This document shows, piece after piece, positions 26,203-35,266 of a stretch of 64,000 bases of DNA; position 1 is the stretch's first letter; each line of letters starts with the position of its first letter. Under the pieces are notes generated by a model. The model did no database searches, was not told the origin of the DNA, and saw nothing but the letters and a program-made list of their open reading frames with translations. This DNA is from Paraburkholderia bannensis NBRC 103871. Lineage in GTDB: Bacteria; Pseudomonadota; Gammaproteobacteria; Burkholderiales; Burkholderiaceae. Location of the stretch: NCBI RefSeq assembly GCF_000685015.1, contig NZ_BAYA01000017.1, positions 124,001 to 188,000 of the forward strand, in the 5' to 3' direction. The translations under genes and the position numbers were made by a program.

Positions 26203-26883
26203 TCACTCGCCGGCGGCGGTGTCTTGCGGTGCGCGCGCGGCTTCCAGCGCTGCCTGTGCGTCTGCGTCTGCCTGTGCCTTCGCGCGGGCATCGGCTTCGA
26301 CCTGTGCCGCGATTGCGTCGGCGTCAGGCTTCGCCGGCCAGGCGAAATCGTCGGGAAAACTGGCCGAGGCGATCACGTCGACCAGATCGGTCTGGTATTT
26401 CGCCCAGGCCTTGAATAGAGCGACTTGCGCCGGCGAGAGCAGCCCAGCGAGGTAGGCGTCGGATTTGCCCGTGTTCGCCGCGCGTGCCGCTTCGATCAGC
26501 GCTTCGAATTCCTTCATGGCCGCCGCACGCTTCTGCGCTGCGACAATGACCGGATCGAGCGCCCAGGCGTCATTGCTCCAGACGTATTGATCGGACGGGC
26601 GCGGCATGGTGGTGAGGCCTGCGTCGGCCGGCGCAATGCCAGCCATCAGGATTTCGGCCGGTTCGCCGTTCTCGGTGCGGTAAAGCATCTGGCCGCGATA
26701 GTCGGGCTTGAGCGTCCATGCGCCGTCGACAAAGAACGGCCATTCGTTGCGCACACGCTCGGGCGGCTGGATATCCGTACAGAAAGCCGGAACTAGCCAG
26801 CGATCCTGATTTTTCGGATCAGCGTCGGCCAGATTGGTGCTGATGTACTGGCCCGTCGTGTTGTCGTAGTTATGGATATACAC
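26203..26883 (-). CDS. G: Tail fibre assembly protein (P2 gpG-like)
   Basis: The 226-residue protein matches the tail fibre assembly family. The N-terminal half has YIHNYDNTTGQYISTNLADADP, and the Pro-rich substrate motif VPAFCTDIQPPE. The C-terminal half is helical and rich in Ala (AQKRAAAMKEFEALIEAARAA, LFKAWAKYQTDLVDV). Such proteins help trimerise and fold the fibre encoded immediately upstream, here 12 bases away. The last 40 residues are low-complexity Ala/Gln/Asp, which is common in the family. Confidence 0.85.
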   Translation of the reverse strand: MYIHNYDNTTGQYISTNLADADPKNQDRWLVPAFCTDIQPPERVRNEWPFFVDGAWTLKPDYRGQMLYRTENGEPAEILMAGIAPADAGLTTMPRPSDQYVWSNDAWALDPVIVAAQKRAAAMKEFEALIEAARAANTGKSDAYLAGLLSPAQVALFKAWAKYQTDLVDVIASASFPDDFAWPAKPDADAIAAQVEADARAKAQADADAQAALEAARAPQDTAAGE

Positions 26884-26894
26884 GGTGCTTCCTT

Positions 26895-29800
26895 TTAGAA
26901 CGCGCGGATCATCGCCAGCATGGCGACGTTACGCACGCGGGTTTCGTTGCCGCCGTCTGCGTTGACGGTGATCGTGTGGGCGTGGCTGCCCGCGTTGCCG
27001 ACGCCGACGTTATGGCCGTGCGAGCCGTCAGTCGCGATCGAGTGGTTATGGCCGCCCGCCGGGCTGGTGAGGTAATAGGAGTTGTCGCCGTCGGTGTCTT
27101 TCATGCCGACGTGGTTGTTGGACGTATCCCAGAAACCCCACGGCGAGCCAATCCCTGTGTTTTGCGCGTATGGGCTGCCGTGCTGGTGATCGCCGACGCC
27201 GCCGGTTCCGCCGCCGTGGCCGTGCGCGCCCTGCGCGTCCGTCCATGCGCTGTGCGCGTGATCGCCCACGGCTGCCGACGAGGCGCCGTGTGCATGAGAA
27301 CGGTTCTGGCTGTCCTGAAACGATCCAAGCGTGCGGCCGCCGTCAACGCCTCGGCTGTCATCCCAGCAACGCAGAAACTCGCCGCGCAGCTCGGGAATGC
27401 GAAACGTGGTTGCGCCGTCCCCACTTGAGAAGCAGCCCTGGCTGCCACTGCCCCAGGTCGCATCAGATACGAGTGCGCCGCTTGCCTGTGCATACGCCCA
27501 CAAGGCCGGGTAATCGGTTCGCTTCACGACCGCGCCATTCAGCTTCAGATAGCCAGCTCGGGCCGCCGTGCGCGGCTCAAACACGATTTGCCCGACAGTC
27601 GCATTCAGCATCGCGGCCGTGACGAAAGCCGTCGTCGAAAGCTGGCTCGAATTGTCGCCAGCGTTCGGCGTCGGCCCCGCTACAGCAGTGTCGAAATACG
27701 TCTGACCGGGCGTGAACCGCACTTGCCCATTCGAGTTGCAGGTAATGCCGAACGAGCCGTCGCCGATGTGATAAATGCCGGTATCGGGTGCGCCGTCGTT
27801 CGTGAACGTCAGAGAGGGTGCGCCCTGGCTGCCTTCGCTCAGCAAAATCCGTTTGCCAGGGTCGAACCAGACATCGCCCTTCATCGTGCCGCCGTTGTTC
27901 ACATCGAGCGGCGACAGGTTCGCGGTATCCCACGGCGTCGCGGTGCCGAAAATCGGGCGCTTGGCGAACGTCGTAATAGCGTTCGAACGGTTGATCGACA
28001 GCGCGGTCGTTTGACCGGTGCCGTCGTCAGCGATTGCCCTTATTTCCAGGTTGCTGCCTGCGTTGCCGCCCTGTTCGGTATCGCCGTTCTTGCTGATTGT
28101 CCAGCGGCCTTTACCGTTGTTATTGAACCAGAGCGTGCCCCAGGCTGCGGCATTGTCGACAGTGACGACCGGGGCTTTAATGTTGCCGGTGAAATTTGCG
28201 CCCGAGGTCTGTACCGGGCTCGGCAGGTTGCCCGAATGCCAAACCGGATAGGTGCCGACGATGAGATTGCTTTGAGCGAAATTCCACGCCCATTTGCCTT
28301 TCGTGGGCGAGTACCAGCCAGCTTCGTTAGCGTTGCCGAAGAAATAGCCGTCGTTCTGGCCGAGCAGAATTTCGCCTTCGCCATTCGAACGGTTGATCGA
28401 GAGCTTATCAATGACGTCCACGCCGTTATTGATAATCACGCGGCCATTGCTGCGCTTGATGACGAACGGATTAAACGACCATGCGCCGGCATCGGTGAAC
28501 GCCTGAATATAAAAATCCGACCCGTTGTTAGACCCCGATTCAGCGAGCGAATCGGTCATAAGCTGCCAGCGGTTCTTGTCGCCAGTCTGGAATTGGAGGT
28601 TGCGTTGTTGCCCCGCATTGGCCCGAATCGCGAGCGGCTTGGCCGAGCCGTCGACATTACTCAAAATGACCGCGCCGCCGAACGTCGTGCTGGCGCCAGT
28701 CTGGTCAATCCGTACAGCCCCATCCGACAGCCCCCACGAGAGCGGCCGGTAAGCGTTCCATGTTCCGTAAGGGTCGCCGCTTGCTGTTTGCAGCAGATAG
28801 ACGTTCGTGCCGTCGTTGCGCAGCATGGTGCCGTAGTTGCCGAACACGGCGCGGAACTGGGCGACAGATGCCGTGGATTGCACTTCGCCGGAAAAGCGGC
28901 CGTTGCCCGCAACCTGGAGCGTGCTTGATCCGTCGTCGTTTGCCGTTTGCCCCATCGCCACGCGCCCCGAGGGCAGCACGCGCACGCGTGCGGCGCCGCC
29001 CGCAAGGATGTCGGTGAAACCGTTCACGTTTTCCGAGCCGATCGTCGCGTGTCCTGCCGTGCGGAAATATCCGAAAGACGAATCGGACGACACCCACGCG
29101 GTCGCTGTGCCGGCGGCGCCGGCAACGTGTGTGCCATACGTTCGGGAGTTGCCCGCGATTTGAACCTGATTTACACCATCGTCATTGGTGGTGCCAAAGA
29201 GCGCGCGGCCGGCGCCGCTTATGCGAGCGCGTTCATTGCCCGCCGTCCTCAACACGAGCGCGCCAGCGCCTGACGTCGCGGAGCCATACGCGGCGACAGC
29301 GGGGCCGTTCGCGTTGCCGAACCCGAACACGCCAGCATCGGCGGCCGCCTGGCCGTTGATGAAATAGTTCGCCGCGCGCACGCTTCCATCAACCTGCACA
29401 CGCGTTGAACTATCGTCAGCGATCGGCCCGAACAGGGCGCGGGTGCCGATCTTCGCGATGCCGGTGATGGTCGTATCGCCGTTGACGATCACGGGGCCGG
29501 AAAACGTGGGCGCGACTTGCGGCGCGAAACGCGCGGCCGCCTTTTTCGGCGTGATGGCGCGAGCGTCATCGGTGCCAGCGTTGGTTTCCGCCTGCGTGGC
29601 CAGCTCGATCACGCCCTGCACGGTTTCACTGGCCGGCGGGTTGAGGAAAGAGGCGGCCGGGAAAGAAAGCGTGGCGGCGTCGATCGAGGCGAATTGCGTG
29701 TCGACGGACAGCAGCAGTTGCGCCGCCGGCGACTTTTCCATGATCGCGGCCGCCTGGCTGTAATACGCGGCAAGCGTGCCGTCTTCCAGATAGAAGCCGA

Positions 29801-30056
29801 AACCGAACAGACTGAACTGGTCGGCCGAGTCGTCGAGCAGCGTCACATGAATCGTATCGGCGGCGATGTTCTGGCCGCCGAACGTGGTGATGCGCTTCAG
29901 CTCGTTCGGCAGTTTCGTGAGCTTCTTGTTTGTCGCGTCGAAAGCGGCCGTCGCGAGGCCGATCGAAACAACCTTGTGCGCGTTCGTGCCGGTGTTGCCG
30001 GCGGCGACGAGCGCCGCGCGAAACGCGTCCGATATGGTAATGAGGGTTCCGGCCAT
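26895..30056 (-). CDS. H: Long tail fibre protein (P2 gpH-like) with HxH-rich tip
   Basis: The 1053-residue receptor-binding protein has an N-terminal phage tail-fibre anchor domain (LITISDAFRAALVAAGNTG, about residues 1-160). An ATQAETNAGTDDARAITPKKA segment typical of gpH follows, then a long shaft with repeated Asn/Gly-rich beta elements such as RVQVDGSVRAANYF and NQVQIAGNSRTYG. The C-terminus is a tail-collar-like domain (RIPELRGEFLRCWDDSRGVDGG) with many HxH pairs (SHAHG, DHAHSAWTDAQGAHGHG, DHQHG, GHNHS) that probably bind iron along the needle axis. It determines host range. It is larger than P2 gpH, which has roughly 670 residues. Confidence 0.88.
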   Translation of the reverse strand: MAGTLITISDAFRAALVAAGNTGTNAHKVVSIGLATAAFDATNKKLTKLPNELKRITTFGGQNIAADTIHVTLLDDSADQFSLFGFGFYLEDGTLAAYYSQAAAIMEKSPAAQLLLSVDTQFASIDAATLSFPAASFLNPPASETVQGVIELATQAETNAGTDDARAITPKKAAARFAPQVAPTFSGPVIVNGDTTITGIAKIGTRALFGPIADDSSTRVQVDGSVRAANYFINGQAAADAGVFGFGNANGPAVAAYGSATSGAGALVLRTAGNERARISGAGRALFGTTNDDGVNQVQIAGNSRTYGTHVAGAAGTATAWVSSDSSFGYFRTAGHATIGSENVNGFTDILAGGAARVRVLPSGRVAMGQTANDDGSSTLQVAGNGRFSGEVQSTASVAQFRAVFGNYGTMLRNDGTNVYLLQTASGDPYGTWNAYRPLSWGLSDGAVRIDQTGASTTFGGAVILSNVDGSAKPLAIRANAGQQRNLQFQTGDKNRWQLMTDSLAESGSNNGSDFYIQAFTDAGAWSFNPFVIKRSNGRVIINNGVDVIDKLSINRSNGEGEILLGQNDGYFFGNANEAGWYSPTKGKWAWNFAQSNLIVGTYPVWHSGNLPSPVQTSGANFTGNIKAPVVTVDNAAAWGTLWFNNNGKGRWTISKNGDTEQGGNAGSNLEIRAIADDGTGQTTALSINRSNAITTFAKRPIFGTATPWDTANLSPLDVNNGGTMKGDVWFDPGKRILLSEGSQGAPSLTFTNDGAPDTGIYHIGDGSFGITCNSNGQVRFTPGQTYFDTAVAGPTPNAGDNSSQLSTTAFVTAAMLNATVGQIVFEPRTAARAGYLKLNGAVVKRTDYPALWAYAQASGALVSDATWGSGSQGCFSSGDGATTFRIPELRGEFLRCWDDSRGVDGGRTLGSFQDSQNRSHAHGASSAAVGDHAHSAWTDAQGAHGHGGGTGGVGDHQHGSPYAQNTGIGSPWGFWDTSNNHVGMKDTDGDNSYYLTSPAGGHNHSIATDGSHGHNVGVGNAGSHAHTITVNADGGNETRVRNVAMLAMIRAF

Positions 30057-30057
30057 G

Positions 30058-30600
30058 TCAGATATCCGAGAGGGTCAGGCGGCGATAGATCGCCGGTTGC
30101 GCCGCGCAGGCGACGCCGACGCGGGCCTGCATGGCATAGCCCTGCGTGAATGTGTAGTGATCGCGCACGGACTTCGTGCGCTCGATTTCCGCGATGATGT
30201 CGGCGACGTATTCGGCCGTCGCCGGCTCGCCGTCGCGGCCCGATACGGTCATCACAACGTCGAACGTGCCAGGCGTGCCGCGAGGCGTCTTTTCGAACCA
30301 TGTGCGAAGCACGAGATTGGCGCCGAACGTCGCGACGACTTCACGCACGGCCGCCGCTGTGCCCTTCTTGCGAGCGATCGGAATGGCCTGCTTGACGCGG
30401 GCACGCTTGACGCTCTCGGGCCAGTAGTCTTTCCACGTATCGACGCCGAGGTGCCATGCGAGCCACGGCAGCAGATCGGCGCGGATCGTGTCCGGGTTCA
30501 TGAGCGTGCGCAGGGGCACGTCGATATCGCTGATGGCCGCGTTCGTCGTCGCGAGGTTGCGCTCTAGCGTGGTCGCGTTCGGCGGGAGAAGGTCACTCAT
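30058..30600 (-). CDS. I: P2 gpI-like baseplate protein
   Basis: The 180-residue protein starts LLPPNATTLERNLATTNAA. It contains DLLPWLAWHLGVDTWKDYWP, the diagnostic gpI segment. It is a baseplate wedge protein linking gpJ to the fibre. It overlaps the end of gpJ by eight bases and is followed one base later by the fibre gene. Confidence 0.9.
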   Translation of the reverse strand: MSDLLPPNATTLERNLATTNAAISDIDVPLRTLMNPDTIRADLLPWLAWHLGVDTWKDYWPESVKRARVKQAIPIARKKGTAAAVREVVATFGANLVLRTWFEKTPRGTPGTFDVVMTVSGRDGEPATAEYVADIIAEIERTKSVRDHYTFTQGYAMQARVGVACAAQPAIYRRLTLSDI

Positions 30601-31513
30601 TCGTGTATACCCCGCCGTCGATCAGGTTGACGCTCGTGCAGTACGGCGCCTGGAGCTTCGTCGACGGCATATTCGCGAGCGGACTGCGAAGAATGACCTT
30701 CTGCACGCCCGCCTGACGCGCGGCCGCATAAACGCCATCAAGCGTAATTTCCATGCCGAGCCGGTGCATGTCGGCCGCGTACTTGGCCATCGCTTTCTGT
30801 GCGGCCGCGAGTGCGACGGAGCGATCGGGGCCGGCGAAGAAAATGAGCGTGGCGTCTACCTTCCATTCGTTGATTTGGGCGCCCTGCACGATCACTTCGT
30901 CGGTGAGCGGGCGAACATCGTCGGCCGTCAGGGCGGCGCGCACGGCGTCGAGAATGCCGTCGCCGTTCTGGATCGACCCGTTGCCGCTGCGCGAAAGCAC
31001 GGTCACGACAACCTGACACGGCGTGGGGCTCGTCGCCGACGCATCGAGCACGAGGCCGTGCGCGTTGCGGGCGTGCGAGACGTAGGCGCCTTCGGGGCCG
31101 GCGACGGACATACTTTGCGGCGCGAGCTGCGTGCGATAGCGCAGATCGGTGTCTTCTTCCATTACGGCCGGCGTGTTGGTCGCCGGGTTGGCCGGCGTGA
31201 TCGTCAGGCGTTCGATTTCGAAGAAAGCCGCGAGCTGTTCCAGATCGCCGCCGCCGGCATACGCGAGCATGACCGCGCGCGCCGCGTCGTTCACGCGCTG
31301 GCGCAGCACGACTTCACGATAGGCGTTTTCCTGCAACGTCTTGGTAATGGGCTCGGATTCGAGTTCTAGCGTTGCAGCGACTTCGGCCTGGTCGTCGGCC
31401 GGATAGAGCGACACAAAGCGCGCCTTGCGGGTGGCCAGGATCGTTTCATAGTCGATGGTTTCGACGATATCGGGCGCGGCGAGCTGGGAAAGGTCGATCG
31501 GCGTGGCGCTCAC
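30593..31513 (-). CDS. J: P2 gpJ-like baseplate assembly protein
   Basis: The 306-residue baseplate wedge protein begins with PIDLSQLAAPDIVETIDYE. It contains VLRQRVNDAARAVMLAYAGG, characteristic of the gpJ/gp47 family. In P2 it forms the wedge periphery with gpW and gpI. Gene order W-J-I and the short overlaps on both sides are as in P2. Confidence 0.92.
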   Translation of the reverse strand: MSATPIDLSQLAAPDIVETIDYETILATRKARFVSLYPADDQAEVAATLELESEPITKTLQENAYREVVLRQRVNDAARAVMLAYAGGGDLEQLAAFFEIERLTITPANPATNTPAVMEEDTDLRYRTQLAPQSMSVAGPEGAYVSHARNAHGLVLDASATSPTPCQVVVTVLSRSGNGSIQNGDGILDAVRAALTADDVRPLTDEVIVQGAQINEWKVDATLIFFAGPDRSVALAAAQKAMAKYAADMHRLGMEITLDGVYAAARQAGVQKVILRSPLANMPSTKLQAPYCTSVNLIDGGVYTNE

Positions 31514-31872
31514 GATGCGGCCCCCGTGGAAAGATTAATGCTCGTGTTGACCGGCTCGCCGGCTTCCGTCGTATAGCCTTCGATATCGAGGTATTGCACG
31601 GGTTGGCCGGCGTCGTTCGTGTCCATCGCAAACTGGACGCGCGTGAGCGTTAGCCGCGGTTCCCAGCGCATGAGTGCGGTCGCAGTCGCGGCATAGAGAC
31701 GCGTGCGCGTTTCATTGTTCGTCGGAGCGTCGATGAGGTCGGGAATATCCGAACCGAACGTGCGGCGCTTGAGGCGCGACGCGAGCGCGGTCGAGAGGAT
31801 TTGCCCGATTGACTGATAGAGGTGATCGAGCCCGCTGATGGTGCGGCCCGTGATGGCGTTCATGCCTTTCAT
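31510..31872 (-). CDS. W: P2 gpW-like baseplate protein (gp25 lysozyme-like fold)
   Basis: The 120-residue protein has SIGQILSTALASRLKRRTFGSDIPDLID, the gp25/gpW signature, in its first half. This is the wedge protein that nucleates the sheath-baseplate contact. Two ATGs are possible, at 31872 and three codons later at 31863. The first overlaps the V stop codon as ATGA. Confidence 0.9.
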   Translation of the reverse strand: MKGMNAITGRTISGLDHLYQSIGQILSTALASRLKRRTFGSDIPDLIDAPTNNETRTRLYAATATALMRWEPRLTLTRVQFAMDTNDAGQPVQYLDIEGYTTEAGEPVNTSINLSTGAAS

Positions 31873-32555
31873 TGCGGCTTGCTCACGAGATTGCCGTCGC
31901 CCTGTTCGCGGTGCGTGTGGCCGATCAGGCTGATGTTTCCGGCCTTCACGTCGCCGGTGAGTTCGGCCGAGCCGTCGATCTTCATGACGGCGCCGGTGCC
32001 GCCCTTCCCTGTCATGCCGGCTTCGAAAGAAAGCGGGCCTTTCACGGTGAGCGATTTCGTGACGGTTGCATCGCCATCGAGCGTGATGGTGTCGGCCTGC
32101 ACGGTTGCGGTTTTGGTCTGCACGTTCACGGCGCCCGGTGCGACGATCAGCACGGTTGCGCCGGCGGGCAGCGTCACGGCCAGCGCGTGCTTGGCGTGGT
32201 CATACTCGATCGCGGCGCCGTCGGGATAGACGCGCATGTGCTTGTCGGGGCTGGTGCTCGGCTGCGGCGTGTTCTCGTCGTTCAGGCCGGCCAGCGCGAC
32301 GCCCTGCGCGGGGTCGCCCATCGGGCAGAAAAGAACAACCTTTTCGCCCTTCGTGATCGGGTTCCATTCGCGGGTGGTGCCGGCGCGAACGGTGAAAAAG
32401 GGAATCCAGTTGGTCGTGAGGCCGGGATTGTCGGCGTCGTCAGGATCGCCCACGGAAACGCGACACGTCGGCGGTACGCTTTCGAGGTTGATGTCGAAAA
32501 CAGATCCTTTGCGGATCATGTTCACGAGTTGGCGGCGGGATTCGTTGGCGTCCAT
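31869..32555 (-). CDS. V: P2 gpV-like baseplate spike protein
   Basis: The 228-residue protein starts MDANESRRQLVNMIRKGSV. It contains the OB-fold region with WIPFFTVRAGTTREWNPITKGE and PMGDPAQGVALAGL. The C-terminal part is a beta-helix-like stretch (TLDGDATVTKSLTVKG) ending with a Gly/His segment (ISLIGHTHREQ), consistent with an iron-binding spike tip. It pierces the outer membrane on contraction. The start was placed at 32555 because the 22 extra codons upstream overlap the terminator and read as random Arg-rich sequence. Confidence 0.9.
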   Translation of the reverse strand: MDANESRRQLVNMIRKGSVFDINLESVPPTCRVSVGDPDDADNPGLTTNWIPFFTVRAGTTREWNPITKGEKVVLFCPMGDPAQGVALAGLNDENTPQPSTSPDKHMRVYPDGAAIEYDHAKHALAVTLPAGATVLIVAPGAVNVQTKTATVQADTITLDGDATVTKSLTVKGPLSFEAGMTGKGGTGAVMKIDGSAELTGDVKAGNISLIGHTHREQGDGNLVSKPQ

Positions 32556-32619
32556 GCAGCCATGTTGCCGACGCCGCTCGCGCGAGGCGAGTAGATGCGC
32601 GTGTGACGCGTCTGGATAC

Positions 32620-32648
32620 AAAAAAGCCCCTGCTTTCAGGGGTCTTTT
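32620..32648 (-). terminator. Rho-independent terminator at the end of gene S
   Basis: On the minus strand ACCCCTG, loop AAAG, CAGGGG(C) is followed by TTTTTT. The stem includes the gpS stop codon. It splits the leftward late region into a capsid-lysis-tail completion unit (O to S) and a baseplate-tail unit (V to D), which therefore should have its own promoter. Confidence 0.8.
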
Positions 32649-33124
32649 GTGATGTGATGCAACAGTCGATCACGTATCAGTTCGCGATCGGCGTCGGAAA
32701 ATCCGAGCAGCACGCGGGCAGGATAAAGCGCCATCGGCCCTTTCGGTGCCACGGGCGCCAGCTCGCCGAGCTGGTGAATCCGAGCGATGCGCGCGACGCG
32801 GCCGGCGAATCCGATCGCGAGGCCTTCGCCCGTCGCTTCGACCTGCATGTATCGCGACGTGCGCAGCTTCGCGAACATCTTTTGCCGCTTGATGCGGCCG
32901 GCCTTGCCGCGCAGGTTCTTCGCGCCGCGCTGGGTTTTCGGTTTGCGTGGCTTGTAGCGCGAGCCGTCCGGGTTCTTCTGTGCCGCGATGCGTGATTGCT
33001 GGCTGCGGCGCAGATCGCGCGACACATCGAGCAAGGCCTTGCGCTGGCCGGCTGGCGTGAGCTGCGCGAGCAGCGTCGACGCCCAGCGCTCTACGGCGCG
33101 CAGATCGTCGCTCACTTCGGCCAT
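32636..33124 (-). CDS. S: P2 gpS-like tail completion / virion morphogenesis protein
   Basis: The 162-residue protein belongs to the phage virion morphogenesis family. It has LLAQLTPAGQRKALLDVSRDLRRSQ near the N-terminus, and NPDGSRYKPRKP, IHQLGELAPVAPKGP and LLGFSDADRELIRDRLLHHI later. It is basic, as expected. The start at 33124 was chosen; a frame running 53 codons further upstream shadows gene R. Its first codons overlap gene R by 13 bases. Confidence 0.88.
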   Translation of the reverse strand: MAEVSDDLRAVERWASTLLAQLTPAGQRKALLDVSRDLRRSQQSRIAAQKNPDGSRYKPRKPKTQRGAKNLRGKAGRIKRQKMFAKLRTSRYMQVEATGEGLAIGFAGRVARIARIHQLGELAPVAPKGPMALYPARVLLGFSDADRELIRDRLLHHITKDP

Positions 33125-33618
33125 ACCTGCGACTCCATGCCATCGCGCTCGCTGCGCACGAATATTGATTCGGGGTCGGGATTCGGCTCGGCAACGTTCG
33201 TGATCGTGTACGGCGGTTCGAACGAATCGTCGATGTGGGTGATCGTGCGTCCGCCGTCTGCGTCGACGCCTACGACAACGCATTCGGTGAGCTGGAGCTT
33301 GATCGACACGTCCGCGAGTTCGTTTGCGAGGATGTCAACTTCGAACGTAATGCCGTTGGCGCGCGCTTCGGGATCGTTGAGCAAATCCACCTGATAGCGA
33401 CGAGCCCATTCATTGATGGCGATGAAAAGCAGATCGGCGTCGCCCGCGAAATCGAGCAGGATCACATTGCAGGTGTACCGGTATTCGAACGATGCCGACA
33501 GGCCGCCGGATGCCTCAATCACGCCCGCGTCGATATGCACGCTGAGCTTGTCGGGGTCGGTGGCCAGCTCGGGCAGCGCGGCGGTGATCGCCGCGCGCAG
33601 GCTTGCGGGCTTTTTCAT
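33112..33618 (-). CDS. R: P2 gpR-like tail completion protein
   Basis: The 168-residue protein begins MKKPASLRAAITAALPEL and has YRYTCNVILLDFAGDADLLFIAINEWARR, characteristic of gpR. It is needed with gpS to finish the tail before head joining. It overlaps the LysC-like gene upstream by four bases and gpS downstream. Confidence 0.88.
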   Translation of the reverse strand: MKKPASLRAAITAALPELATDPDKLSVHIDAGVIEASGGLSASFEYRYTCNVILLDFAGDADLLFIAINEWARRYQVDLLNDPEARANGITFEVDILANELADVSIKLQLTECVVVGVDADGGRTITHIDDSFEPPYTITNVAEPNPDPESIFVRSERDGMESQVWPK

Positions 33619-33914
33619 GGCAAGGCTTTCGCGGCTGCTGTCTCGGCGTCGATCTTCGCCTGTGCCTTCGCCTGACAGTCGACGATCATGTCGACCCTAG
33701 CCGCACACATAGCCCATGCGCCCTTGGCGTTTTCGAACGCGTCGTGCAGCTCGCCGTTAGTCGTCGGCGCCATTGCCGGCAGCGTGCAGCGTGATATCAC
33801 TTGGCATTCCTGGACGGTAAGCGTCGGCGCCGGTTGCGGCGGGCGTGTTTGACAGGCGCACAACGTCGTCAGGCAAAGCAGTGTCAGCCCACGAGCGCAC
33901 GATCGGATTTTCAT
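33615..33914 (-). CDS. lysC: LysC-like spanin outer-membrane subunit (Rz1 type)
   Basis: The 99-residue lipoprotein has a signal ending in a lipobox (CLTTLCAC), with Cys about residue 21 as the acylation site. A Pro-rich segment follows (QTRPPQPAP), as in Rz1 proteins. It would pair with the inner-membrane LysB/Rz protein to fuse the membranes at lysis. Its start at 33914 lies inside lysB in another frame, the nested arrangement known for P2 lysB/lysC and lambda Rz/Rz1. The C-terminus is longer than in most Rz1 proteins. Confidence 0.78.
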   Translation of the reverse strand: MKIRSCARGLTLLCLTTLCACQTRPPQPAPTLTVQECQVISRCTLPAMAPTTNGELHDAFENAKGAWAMCAARVDMIVDCQAKAQAKIDAETAAAKALP

Positions 33915-34191
33915 GAATGACCTTTCGAATGTCCTCACGCGCGGCGGCGAGCTTGGTCGATACCTTGTCCGTCGACGCGTCGAGTTGCTTTTGCTGGTCG
34001 ACCTTCTCGTGCGCATTCGCGCGCAGGCCGTCGATTGTCTTGTCGCGCCCTTCGATATCGGCGCGCGCGCCTTCGAGCTGGTGATTCGCGTCGGCCAGCT
34101 CGGCGCGCAGCGCGCGAACGTACAGCACGCCGGCGACGAGCAGCGCGAGTGCGATTGCGCCGGCGATCAGCTTCGCGGCGATCGCGTTCAT
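33757..34191 (-). CDS. lysB: LysB-like spanin inner-membrane subunit (Rz type)
   Basis: The 144-residue protein has one N-terminal membrane anchor (LIAGAIALALLVAGVLYV). A long periplasmic coiled coil follows (LRAELADANHQLEGARADIE). The C-terminus ends WADTALPDDVVRLSNTP, a signature of the P2 LysB group. It forms the spanin complex with the overlapping lysC product and acts after holin and endolysin. It starts within the last codons of the endolysin gene. Confidence 0.82.
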   Translation of the reverse strand: MNAIAAKLIAGAIALALLVAGVLYVRALRAELADANHQLEGARADIEGRDKTIDGLRANAHEKVDQQKQLDASTDKVSTKLAAAREDIRKVIHENPIVRSWADTALPDDVVRLSNTPAATGADAYRPGMPSDITLHAAGNGADD

Positions 34192-34991
34192 GCGGCCGCC
34201 TTCGCAGGTGCGTATTTGTCATACGCGCGGGCGAGCTTCACGTCGTACAGGTTGCGCGCGAAATCCGGTCCGTTGTAGCCCTTGGCGAATGCCGCCCACT
34301 TCCGGGCCTTGAGCGCCGCCACGAGGGCGCTATCTGCCGCCACGTAGCGCACAAACGCGTCGAGCTGGTCGGCTTCGCTGTTTTCCATCCGGCTCACGAA
34401 ATCGACGATGCTTGAATAGCCAAGGCGCTTCCAGTTTTCGCCCATCACCTGAAACGCGCCCCAGCTCGCCGATTCATAGGCGGCCGTGGGGTCGATCAGC
34501 TCGGCCGAGCCCAGGCGCGTGTATTCGGCCGCGCCGCCTGAATACCCGCCATAGGTCGGATAGACGATGTTCGGGGTTTTCTGCGCGATCGGGTCGGGGT
34601 CGATGCCGATGGCCTTCAGGCGGCGATAGAAAACATGGCGCTCGAAAAGGATCACGGGGCGGCCGTCGAGCAGATAGCCCGAGCCGTGCGATTCGACTTC
34701 GTTCACGGCGCGCACGCTGGCGAGCGGCACGTCGAGCGTTTCGGCCGCGCGCACGAGGTCGGCGTCGGCGAGGTGCTTCGGATCGCGGCGGCCCGTCATC
34801 AGCGCAGAGTACGTTTTCGGGCCGGCGATGCCGTCGACGACGAGGCCGGTTTTCGTCTGGAGCGCCATCACGGCCGCTTCGGTCGCGGCGTCGAATGCGT
34901 TCGTCACGTCGACGGTGTAGCCGGCGCGTTTCAGGCGCGTTTGAAACACGCCGATATCGTTGCCGCGATCGCCGAGGCGGTGAGTTTTCAT
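34188..34991 (-). CDS. Endolysin: peptidoglycan-binding domain plus N-acetylmuramidase
   Basis: The 267-residue enzyme has an N-terminal peptidoglycan-binding repeat (residues 5-65, LGDRGNDIGVFQTRLKRAGY, GLVVDGIAGPKTYSAL). A catalytic N-acetylmuramidase domain of the DUF3380 type follows, with VNEVESHGSGYL carrying the likely catalytic Glu, and ILFERHVFYRRL. It has no signal peptide and so relies on a holin. P2's own lysozyme (gpK) is a different fold, so this is a replacement seen in other proteobacterial phages. Confidence 0.87.
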   Translation of the reverse strand: MKTHRLGDRGNDIGVFQTRLKRAGYTVDVTNAFDAATEAAVMALQTKTGLVVDGIAGPKTYSALMTGRRDPKHLADADLVRAAETLDVPLASVRAVNEVESHGSGYLLDGRPVILFERHVFYRRLKAIGIDPDPIAQKTPNIVYPTYGGYSGGAAEYTRLGSAELIDPTAAYESASWGAFQVMGENWKRLGYSSIVDFVSRMENSEADQLDAFVRYVAADSALVAALKARKWAAFAKGYNGPDFARNLYDVKLARAYDKYAPAKAAA

Positions 34992-35266
34992 TGGGGTTCA
35001 CTCCGAAGCAGACGCGCGACATTGCCGCGCGTAGCGAACACGAAAAAAGCCAGCAGGAACGATTTGCCGGCTTCGAAAAGGCCGGTGCGCTGCGCGTGCA
35101 TCGCCAGCTCGATCGACGAGCAGCCGAGAGTTACGACGAGCAGCCATGCGACCCATGAAACGTGGTGGCGATGGCGCGCGCCGTTGCGCTGGTAAGTCAG
35201 CAGGCGCAGCACGGCCGCGAGCTGCGCAGCGATCGCGAGGATGGCAAGGGTCGTGTGCATGGTCAC
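34988..35266 (-). CDS. Putative three-TM holin
   Basis: The 92-residue membrane protein has three hydrophobic segments (LAILAIAAQLAAVLRLL, HVSWVAWLLVVTLGCSSIEL, FLLAFFVFATRGNVARLL). It fits the putative 3TM holin family seen in the lysis cassettes of P2-like phages. It lies between another small membrane protein gene and the endolysin, with four-base overlaps on both sides. Holin or antiholin roles cannot be assigned between the two. Confidence 0.72.
   Translation of the reverse strand: MTMHTTLAILAIAAQLAAVLRLLTYQRNGARHRHHVSWVAWLLVVTLGCSSIELAMHAQRTGLFEAGKSFLLAFFVFATRGNVARLLRSEPQ

Noticed and set aside
26970..27300. Repeated HxH-coding units as a possible CRISPR or DNA repeat array
   Set aside because: The units are coding repeats in the tail fibre tip with irregular spacing. 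No CRISPR array with spacers or cas genes was seen in the window.
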